NCBI GenBank assembly: GCA_024709185.1
Contig: JANJXE010000203.1
Location: forward strand, 1-12,640
Direction: 5' to 3'
Origin: Paludibacter sp.
GTDB lineage: Bacteria; Bacteroidota; Bacteroidia; Bacteroidales; Paludibacteraceae
Length of the DNA stretch: 12,640 nucleotides
Shown here: positions 1 to 6,342 of the stretch, in pieces
Numbering within the stretch: the stretch's first letter is position 1
Layout: each line of letters begins with the position of its first letter
The notes under the pieces: model-generated
The model's database searches: none
Seen by the model: only the letters and a program-made list of their open reading frames with translations
What the model was told of the DNA's origin: nothing
Program-made: the position numbers and the translations under genes

Positions 1-179
1 AATTGGGCCACATTTCCGGCAAACCATTTACCCGGCGTGTCGGAGGTTGTAAGAGCAGCCTGATTAGCAAATAATTCCGGATTACTAAAATCGGCGTTCG
101 CCAGCAGCTCCACATTGTTGTCGATAGCCTGGAGCGCAACAACGCTCATAAGGCTAATAAAAAGTAAAATGTTTTTCAT
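1..179 (-). CDS. N-terminus of a secreted protein, function unknown (partial, runs off left edge)
   Basis: The first 59 codons of a gene read leftwards from an ATG at 179-177 and stay open to the window edge. Residues 1-18 (MKNILLFISLMSVVALQA) form a typical type I signal peptide with a short Lys-containing n-region and a hydrophobic core; there is no lipobox Cys, so a soluble secreted or T9SS-exported protein is more likely than a lipoprotein. The mature start, VELLANADFSNPE, resembles the opening strand of CBM4/9-like or galactose-binding-like jelly-roll modules, which often begin with L-x-x-N-G-x-F; this is only a resemblance. The gene is separated from the upstream GH110 gene by 245 bp that contain two LacI-type operators and a possible promoter, so it probably starts its own transcription unit. 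The catalytic part lies outside the window and no function can be assigned. Confidence 0.75.
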   Translation of the reverse strand, partial: MKNILLFISLMSVVALQAIDNNVELLANADFSNPELFANQAALTTSDTPGKWFAGNVAQ

Positions 180-208
180 AAGTAGAACTTTTAACTGTTG
201 TGTTATGG

Positions 209-230
209 TAAAAAATCATGCAATTTTTTA
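209..230. repeat. AT-only inverted repeat in the leader of the partial gene
   Basis: An 8-bp arm TAAAAAAT (209-216) and its exact complement ATTTTTTA (223-230) flank a 6-base spacer. It lies about 30 nt upstream of the start codon at 179, in the presumed 5' leader. The stem has only A-T pairs and would be weak as RNA, so it could be chance in AT-rich DNA. Confidence 0.3.
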
Positions 231-292
231 ACTGAAATCTCAATGCAGACCAGTGCAAATTTCTGATTGTGAGATGAATTATTAATTCAGTT

Positions 293-300
293 CAAATTTA
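293..300 (-). promoter_or_regulatory. Possible Bacteroidota -7 promoter element
   Basis: On the minus strand this reads TAAATTTG, an exact match to the Bacteroidota -7 consensus TAnnTTTG. It would start transcription near 286-288 and give a leader of about 107 nt for the gene starting at 179. I see no good TTTG -33 element at the expected distance, which would fit a promoter needing an activator or could mean the match is accidental. The two LacI-type operators lie 45-90 bp upstream of it. Confidence 0.35.
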
Positions 301-344
301 GTGGATGTGAATAGAAAGAATTACTTGATTGCTTAAATTCCTTC

Positions 345-360
345 TTGTAATCGTTTACAA
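345..360. promoter_or_regulatory. LacI-family-type operator, site 1
   Basis: TTGTAATCGTTTACAA is a near-perfect palindrome with one mismatched base pair around a central CG. The central CG, flanking A/T and TGTAA...TTACA arms match the general pattern of LacI/GalR/CcpA-family operators. It lies in the intergenic space upstream of the gene starting at 179 and downstream of the GH110 stop. The regulator itself is not encoded here. Confidence 0.6.
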
Positions 361-374
361 CGTGAGGTTTTTTA

Positions 375-390
375 ATGTAAACGATTACAA
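375..390. promoter_or_regulatory. LacI-family-type operator, site 2
   Basis: ATGTAAACGATTACAA is the reverse complement of site 1 at 15 of 16 positions, with the same central CG. The two centres are 30 bp apart, close to three helical turns, so two dimers could bind the same face of the DNA. Together the two sites could also fold as a 15-bp RNA stem with a 14-nt loop, but each site is itself palindromic and no U-tract follows, which favours an operator over a terminator. Confidence 0.6.
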
Positions 391-424
391 AATCATAGAA
401 AGTAACAGTTTATCTCCTTAATAA

Positions 425-2134
425 TTATTCTTCAATTTTTATATTTATAGAATTTTTAATTACAAATCGATCTTTTGTTTTTGGTTGCACCTTATAGCTG
501 ACACTATCCATGGTAATTGTATTGCTACGAAAAATCAGTCCGTCGATACTAAATAAATTCAGAATAGTAGGTGCATTGAGTATGAAATTATTATTCTCTA
601 CAAGGATGTTCTGATTATAGGTGCTTTGATCCCGTTTCTGAATTCCCGACATAACATTCATTACTCCCGTTCCCCATTGGTTGTAGTTGCAGTTGTCGAA
701 CACGTTGTTTCGGATTTGCAAGTCGCGTACTCCCGATTGTTCAAACCACTTATTACCATCACCCTCCAGTAAAATGGCGGGCCCTTGTGTGTGAAAATAA
801 TTATTCTCAATACGCATCTGTGCTCTCGAACCTAAAAGTACGCCTCTTGCCCGGTTATTACGAATAGTGCATCCCCTTAGTATAGTCACCGGGTATGTAT
901 TGGCGGCCGAAAGAAGATCGCCTTTTACAATCTTATTTGATAACGCGTTTTGCAACCTTACGCGTGAATATTCTTTGTTGATCTTTTTCACTTCCGTTAC
1001 CGTGTTGAAATCGGCGGGCATGAGTGTGGTCCGATCGGCAAGTTCTACCTTCAATCCGGGTTCAATGAAATCAAAGCCATACTGCTGGTGATGCACCAGC
1101 TTAACAATTATTTCGTCCGGAGAAAGAATTTCTTCAATACGCACGTAAATACCATGTACATTTGTTGCATCATCGAGCTGATTTTCAAATAAGCAATCTT
1201 CCATGAGAATAGTCCCACTGCAATTTACAAAATGGGTTGCATCGGCTGTTAAACTAATCATCCTGTTTTTTCCCGGAGATGGGGTAACACGGACAGACCG
1301 AAGCGTAATATCGGCCGATTGCTGAGCAATAACACCCATCCCTCCGGAATGATAAATGTTAACCTTCTCAAACAAAATATTTCGGCTTTTCGATACTGTA
1401 AAAGCAGGTATCATTCGCTTTTGGGCGTTAAATGTGAGTGTGTTGCCTACCTTTCCTGTAATGTCTTTTAAGAAAAGACGCACAGTGCCATTACCTAAAT
1501 CCTTTGAAATAATATTGTCGGCATAATAAAAATCCCGTGCCGGGAATGCGGTTTCCCGTCGTACTTTGTCAAATTCCAGAATATGTTTGAAGGGGTAGGG
1601 TACAAGTCCGCTAGCATCAGTAAATTCCAGGCGGTAATTATTAACCTTGTAGGGGAATGCAGGAGAGAACCAAACATCCAGGCTATCCTGATAAGTAGCC
1701 ATGATAATACCTTCAGAATGAAAAGTACGCTGGAAATCGATTGATAAATTCCGAAATTGAATATTAGTTGCCTTTTCGACAAGAAATGGACATACAAATC
1801 CATGAAAAATAAAAGTCGAACCTTGACCGTCGATTTCAAATTCTGACATTCCTGATAAATCGAATGCTATCCGTTTCAAACCTTCGTCGTTGTTGCTAAC
1901 AAAAACATATTTTTCGGCAGCAAAGTCGGGATAGAAATGGTATTCACCTTTAGGAAATACCAGCTTCGTTGCTTTTTGAGATCTACAGTATTCCAAAGCC
2001 TCCGATACATCACGGGTGGCATCGGGATGATTCTGGAACTTAGCAAAATTGATTATTTGAGAATAAACTTTATTGGTTATTATCGTCTGAAGAATCAGAA
2101 TTCCGATTATTAGTAGGGGATAATTTTTTTTCAT
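425..2134 (-). CDS. GH110 alpha-1,3-galactosidase, exported
   Basis: This 569-residue protein is a right-handed parallel beta-helix enzyme that I recognise as glycoside hydrolase family 110. Family members release terminal alpha-1,3-linked galactose, for example from blood group B or linear alpha-Gal structures, with inversion. Residues 1-25 are a type I signal peptide ending near VYSQ, so the enzyme should be periplasmic; there is no C-terminal sorting domain. Beta-helix coils with N-x-F and N-N-x-F turns run from about residue 95 to the end, interrupted by beta-rich insertions around 140-245 and 329-420. The acidic residues D298 (in TADATH) and D321-D322 (in QLDDATNVHG) have the 23/24-residue spacing that I recall for the three active-site Asp of the characterised Pseudoalteromonas GH110. 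The length is normal for the family. The gene follows the GH127 gene after 126 bp without a clear promoter, so it may be the last gene of the operon. Galactosidase activity on other alpha-1,3-galactans, such as carrageenan oligosaccharides, is possible. Confidence 0.85.
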   Translation of the reverse strand: MKKNYPLLIIGILILQTIITNKVYSQIINFAKFQNHPDATRDVSEALEYCRSQKATKLVFPKGEYHFYPDFAAEKYVFVSNNDEGLKRIAFDLSGMSEFEIDGQGSTFIFHGFVCPFLVEKATNIQFRNLSIDFQRTFHSEGIIMATYQDSLDVWFSPAFPYKVNNYRLEFTDASGLVPYPFKHILEFDKVRRETAFPARDFYYADNIISKDLGNGTVRLFLKDITGKVGNTLTFNAQKRMIPAFTVSKSRNILFEKVNIYHSGGMGVIAQQSADITLRSVRVTPSPGKNRMISLTADATHFVNCSGTILMEDCLFENQLDDATNVHGIYVRIEEILSPDEIIVKLVHHQQYGFDFIEPGLKVELADRTTLMPADFNTVTEVKKINKEYSRVRLQNALSNKIVKGDLLSAANTYPVTILRGCTIRNNRARGVLLGSRAQMRIENNYFHTQGPAILLEGDGNKWFEQSGVRDLQIRNNVFDNCNYNQWGTGVMNVMSGIQKRDQSTYNQNILVENNNFILNAPTILNLFSIDGLIFRSNTITMDSVSYKVQPKTKDRFVIKNSINIKIEE

Positions 2135-2260
2135 TTTGGGGATTGCTAAAATTGTATCTCTTAGTTTGAAAAACTACCTCGTAATATAATTACTGATTTA
2201 CGGAATTATCAAAAATTTAATTTGTGCAGTTTTTGAGTTATAATGATAAATTATTACAAT

Positions 2261-4033
2261 CTAGTTAGTTGTAATTTCCGTTTTAAAAATCACTTGTTTG
2301 TTATATCCATCGCCTTTAATTACTGATGGATTCATTAAATGATAAACAGGATTAAGTAGAATATCAGTATCAACTATACTAAACTGTAAATGGCCCGTTT
2401 GCTGTACTTTAATTTTTTCAGGTAGTATCCTGTCGACTCCTTTGTTTGTTCCCAGTAAAAGAGGACCAAACATAATTTTTTTCATTGGACAGGGATAATG
2501 TTCCTTATTTAAAGCTTTTACTATCTGTAGTTTGTTATTGAAGATAATGCTGATACTATCGTTGTTTGCCCAATTTTGCTGTAGTACAACAAACCCTTTA
2601 TCTATAGAACTTTTGATTTTTTTTCCGTTCCGTGTGATTTTAAGATTGTCAACCCATTGTGATGGAAGTTTAAACTTTAGTTGAATATTCTCTGTGCCTG
2701 TGATATTTGTTAATTTTAATGTAATCTTACCCTTAAACGGATATTCTGATTTTTGACTAATTTTTATTGATTTCCCTTTTGAGGGTCTAATGATGGCTTC
2801 ACTATCGATAAAGTGTAAAAAATAAACCGAGTTTGTGTTGAAATAATAGGATGATTGAGCCACATTGGCCAGACCGTCTGCACCTCGCATGGTACAACAC
2901 CAATGTGCTTCAGGCAGATTAACAGTTAAGTGACACTTATCGGGTGTCTTAAAACAGTCTGTGCCAAATCCACCATTGTTCCGTTGAGCATGCGCTAATG
3001 CATTATAATATATTAAATCCAAATAGGGTAAATATTCTTCTTTTTGTGTCAATTCCCAAAGCATCAATGCGACAATATATGAATCTACAATTGCACAAGG
3101 TTCTGATGCGGCATCGTATCGGCGAAACCAATTATAATTGGCAAAGTTCTCCATCATTCCATAACTAAGGTATAATTGCCATCTTTTCTCAACTTCTTCA
3201 ACAAGGCTGTAGTTATCGGTCAAAGTTGCATAGGTTAGAAGTCCGCGCATGGCTGTTAGTGATGCATGCGTCTGTGCCTTTATTGAAAGCAGGTCCATTT
3301 CCAGGAAACGATTCACCATCTCATCAATAACGGCCCTTAGTTCAACTGATGGAAGGTGTTTGTAGGCGTGAATAATGCCATCCATGCCGATAAATACACA
3401 GCCTACATCGGTTGATAAATACCAGTTGTTGTGAGATTTATAAATATTTCCCATGGCTTCGCCAATTTTGAGGTTACGGGTTTCAGGATTTATAGGATAA
3501 CCTGAATACAGCCCTTTGCTCGGGATAAACAGACTGTCGATTATTGTTTTAACAATTTGAAGAGTTTGTGGATTTTTTTCCTGTTCATAATATTCGCAAA
3601 GTCCTCGAATAAGCCACCCAATCCCCGATAATTGTTGTTCGTCGAGTACCCCATCAGGATGTATTTTACCCATATAACCTTTAGCGTTTAGGTGTTGAGG
3701 AACACGTCGGATTATTTCTTCGAGATAAAGGGGTGTTCGTTTCGAGGATCTAGAGTTCTGAATAAGACCAAGGATTGTTCTTCCTTCTGTGTCTCCTGGC
3801 CAGTGTCCCGATTGCTTGTCATCAAGAAACACATGATCAGGCTGGTATTTTGTTTCCTCTAAGCGATCGAAATTCTTTTGAATACGCGTAATTAGTTCTC
3901 CTTTAATGGTCAAATCATTGAAATCAACGGGTTTAACTTTCGCACAAGTCTTTGCATTGATGGTTGTAGCAAAAAAAAGGGAACAAAACGAGATGATTAT
4001 ATTCAATCTTAAAAGTAGATAATTTGTTTTCAT
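2261..4033 (-). CDS. GH127-like beta-L-arabinofuranosidase (DUF1680 family), exported
   Basis: The 590-residue product belongs to the DUF1680/GH127 group of (alpha/alpha)6-barrel retaining enzymes that use a zinc-bound cysteine as nucleophile; characterised members remove beta-L-arabinofuranose, and related families GH142 and GH146 act on similar sugars. Residues 1-27 form a signal peptide. The helical barrel covers about 40-405, including GHWPGDTEGR (76-85), and a beta-sandwich follows to the C-terminus. The putative active site is complete: E311 and C313 (SEPC) plus C379-C380 (HWCC) match the zinc ligands E338, C340, C417 and C418 of HypBA1, and E295 sits 16 residues before E311, exactly as the acid/base E322 precedes E338 there. 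At 590 residues it is slightly shorter than many GH127 proteins. It starts 8 bp after the GH78-like gene, indicating co-transcription. It probably works in the periplasm on oligosaccharides also attacked by the GH78-like and GH110 enzymes. The exact sugar released is uncertain. Confidence 0.85.
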   Translation of the reverse strand: MKTNYLLLRLNIIISFCSLFFATTINAKTCAKVKPVDFNDLTIKGELITRIQKNFDRLEETKYQPDHVFLDDKQSGHWPGDTEGRTILGLIQNSRSSKRTPLYLEEIIRRVPQHLNAKGYMGKIHPDGVLDEQQLSGIGWLIRGLCEYYEQEKNPQTLQIVKTIIDSLFIPSKGLYSGYPINPETRNLKIGEAMGNIYKSHNNWYLSTDVGCVFIGMDGIIHAYKHLPSVELRAVIDEMVNRFLEMDLLSIKAQTHASLTAMRGLLTYATLTDNYSLVEEVEKRWQLYLSYGMMENFANYNWFRRYDAASEPCAIVDSYIVALMLWELTQKEEYLPYLDLIYYNALAHAQRNNGGFGTDCFKTPDKCHLTVNLPEAHWCCTMRGADGLANVAQSSYYFNTNSVYFLHFIDSEAIIRPSKGKSIKISQKSEYPFKGKITLKLTNITGTENIQLKFKLPSQWVDNLKITRNGKKIKSSIDKGFVVLQQNWANNDSISIIFNNKLQIVKALNKEHYPCPMKKIMFGPLLLGTNKGVDRILPEKIKVQQTGHLQFSIVDTDILLNPVYHLMNPSVIKGDGYNKQVIFKTEITTN

Positions 4034-4041
4034 TTTGATGA

Positions 4042-6342
4042 TTAACGTGCAACAATTATGTAATTACCGCCATTTACGACTAACAGTCGATCTTCTCCTT
4101 CTGTTTTTGTAGATTCAACTCTTTTCTTGTTGATGGAAATTTTATCGTATTTAGAAGGTATATGAACTACAGCTTCAGTATTAGTTGGAATTGATAGTTC
4201 TATTTGTAATCCTTTATAATTACTGGCTACTTTAATGGCTATCTTCCCAGCTACGGTTACGTTTTCGGTTTCTGCATAGGTCAGATTTCCAAGCTGAGGC
4301 TTCACCTTAAATATTTTCCAAGCTGGTTCCAGGGGATAAAGACCACAAACATATTGCGAAAGTATGGTCAGTGCTCCGCCACTCCACGCATGATTGTTTG
4401 TCCCATGGCCTCCTATATTAACATTAGTACTGAAATTCTCATATAGAGTGGTATAGGGTGATTTTTCCACCATCGTAAAATACCTTTTTTTCATACGTTG
4501 TAATCCAAACTCCGCTTCCCCCATCACTAAGAGTGCTTCCAGGACATATTTTTCCATGTATGGACTTGCCAGGTAGGATGTTTTAAAGATGTTGAGTAAA
4601 GCTTCATACTTTTCTTTGTCTGCTATACCAGATACCACGGCCAATGCCTGTGCCCGTTCGTCGTATATTCCTTCGTAATTGGTTGTTCGATAACCTGATT
4701 TGTCCCAAAAAGCGTCATTGAAAGCACTTTTAAATGCCTCCATGGCTTTTCTTGTTTTTTCAACCTGAACGTACTCTCCTAGCAATTCAGACATATTTAG
4801 GAAGCCTTTTAAGGCAAGGTAGTACCATGCATTGTGCAGGAGTTCCTTGTCAATTTTTTGACCCCAATCGCCCCAATACCATTCTCCTTCACGATTTTGA
4901 AGGGTGCCATTTTGTTGCAATTTCCACAGGTCAAGGTAGCGTTTTACGCTTGGATATACTTTTTCAATGGTTTCTTTATCTCCTGTATTCAGGTAGTAAT
5001 TCCAGAAGCCAAAATAGCCTACACTTGCCAGCATTTGACAGGGCAGTTCCTTATTCCAGTTGCCTTCCGGAACTGGCGAATACAGTGTGCCATCTTCCCG
5101 TTGCCAGTTAATGAGTTCTAAAATCCCTTTTTTTGTTATTGATGCTGCAGAAGGACTCAGGGCATAAAAAGCCATTCCACTTTCATTCACTACATCTCCC
5201 CACCATTGTGCCCGTTCACGATCTGGGCAATCCATGTAGGTATCGCGCATTGTAACATAAAGAGTTCGTCTCGACTTGTTCCATAATTTAGTGTAAAAAG
5301 GATCACTGCAATTAAAAGTACCCGAAAATTCACAGTTGAAACCTGTTTCACGATAAGATAAACCATTAATTTTAACACCTTTCGGTATTAGGTACTTCAC
5401 AACATGCCCGTTCATCCACCCCAATGATTCGTATTGCTGACGGCCTGCTTTAGTTACATATTCTGCACGTACAGATGCTACATCCAATCCCATATAATCA
5501 AAATTATCGGTTTGGATTTTTATGGTTATTCCTGCAGGAGCGTCAACATCCAACATGGGATGTGCATGGCAATTGTAGGGTAGTTTGCAACTTATCCATT
5601 CCCCGGTTCCTTCTGCAGGTATTTCATGATTATTTACGTACTTATGTATACCAAAGTCTTTCCATTGCGGGATTGGACGTAAAACCAGTTTATTCCATGG
5701 GGATGATTCAGCTTCACCAAGAATTACTACTTCTCTGAATCCGGGAGTTCTATCGTCGGGTTGCACCCAGTTGAAATTACCCTGTTGCGCATCGTACCTG
5801 ATGTTAGATTCAGGCAAGCGATAATTTGGTTGATCAGTCAACGTTTTTTGAAAAGCCTTATCCATTCTGGCCTTCCAGGTTTTATCACTAAACAAACCTA
5901 TCGCATCGCACTCAAATACTAGTCCTGCCTGACCACTGCTTCTGTGAGAAAATCCATCTTTGCCAAGATACCAGGTAAGAATGGCTACAGTGTTTTTCCC
6001 GTTTTTAAGATATGGAGCAATATTTACTTCATCATAGTAAGTGTCTTTACGGTTAGGTCCTCGTTTTAACTGACCTTCGTATACAGCCATTTTGCCATTA
6101 ATCCACAACCAATACTTTGAGTCGGTCGCAATTTTTGCGATGGCCTTGTCGTGAACTGTTTCCACATTCACTTCAGCACGAAAATTCATCCATGTATTCG
6201 ACTCATTTTGAGACTGTGAAGCTGCAATTCGAAAAGCTCTCCAGCGTGTATTTTGAGCAATAGTGTTTATGGTAAAGACACATACTAAGAATATAATGAA
6301 ACATCTTTTAGGTGCAGTTGTATACATATTATTGTTCTTCAT
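4042..6342 (-). CDS. GH78-like alpha-L-rhamnosidase, exported
   Basis: This 766-residue protein has the layout of a bacterial alpha-L-rhamnosidase: a signal peptide (to about residue 30), N-terminal beta-sandwich domains with a lectin-like segment around 70-150 (DSKYWLWINGK), an (alpha/alpha)6 six-hairpin barrel from about 345 to 670 and a C-terminal beta domain (about 670-766). The motif DCPDRERAQWWGD at 371-383 is the clade version of the GH78 DCPxR(D)ER signature, with E375 as candidate general acid. E635 in TTLYENF occupies the position of the general base in the GH78 TTxWE motif, followed by the characteristic NNHAWSGG (649-656). GH78 enzymes cleave terminal alpha-L-rhamnose by inversion; some relatives act on other sugars. 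The annotated ATG at 6342 overlaps the upstream gene by 14 bp. A second in-frame ATG at 6327 (Met6) would begin one base after the upstream stop and leave a cleaner signal peptide; either start implies translational coupling. Substrate is inferred from family only. Confidence 0.8.
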   Translation of the reverse strand: MKNNNMYTTAPKRCFIIFLVCVFTINTIAQNTRWRAFRIAASQSQNESNTWMNFRAEVNVETVHDKAIAKIATDSKYWLWINGKMAVYEGQLKRGPNRKDTYYDEVNIAPYLKNGKNTVAILTWYLGKDGFSHRSSGQAGLVFECDAIGLFSDKTWKARMDKAFQKTLTDQPNYRLPESNIRYDAQQGNFNWVQPDDRTPGFREVVILGEAESSPWNKLVLRPIPQWKDFGIHKYVNNHEIPAEGTGEWISCKLPYNCHAHPMLDVDAPAGITIKIQTDNFDYMGLDVASVRAEYVTKAGRQQYESLGWMNGHVVKYLIPKGVKINGLSYRETGFNCEFSGTFNCSDPFYTKLWNKSRRTLYVTMRDTYMDCPDRERAQWWGDVVNESGMAFYALSPSAASITKKGILELINWQREDGTLYSPVPEGNWNKELPCQMLASVGYFGFWNYYLNTGDKETIEKVYPSVKRYLDLWKLQQNGTLQNREGEWYWGDWGQKIDKELLHNAWYYLALKGFLNMSELLGEYVQVEKTRKAMEAFKSAFNDAFWDKSGYRTTNYEGIYDERAQALAVVSGIADKEKYEALLNIFKTSYLASPYMEKYVLEALLVMGEAEFGLQRMKKRYFTMVEKSPYTTLYENFSTNVNIGGHGTNNHAWSGGALTILSQYVCGLYPLEPAWKIFKVKPQLGNLTYAETENVTVAGKIAIKVASNYKGLQIELSIPTNTEAVVHIPSKYDKISINKKRVESTKTEGEDRLLVVNGGNYIIVAR

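Noticed and set aside
345..390. Intrinsic terminator for the GH110 gene formed by the two inverted sites
   Set aside because: The stem would be AT-rich with a 14-nt loop and no U-tract follows on the minus strand; each arm is itself palindromic, which points to operators.
867..1091. Plus-strand open frame of 74 codons
   Set aside because: It is antisense to the GH110 insertion region and has no recognisable features or start signals.
1495..1839. Second minus-strand frame of 114 codons within the GH110 gene
   Set aside because: It is out of frame with the conserved beta-helix coding sequence and its translation is unlike a real protein.
2135..2260. Promoter for the GH110 gene in the 126-bp gap
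   Set aside because: No exact TAnnTTTG is present on the minus strand; the best candidate has a mismatch and no TTTG at -33. A small GTAAT/ATTAC palindrome at 2181-2193 is too short to interpret.
4734..5111. Plus-strand open frame of 125 codons inside the rhamnosidase gene, with a second one at 4834-5121
   Set aside because: Both lie antisense to well-conserved GH78 barrel sequence and their translations show no domain, signal or plausible protein character.
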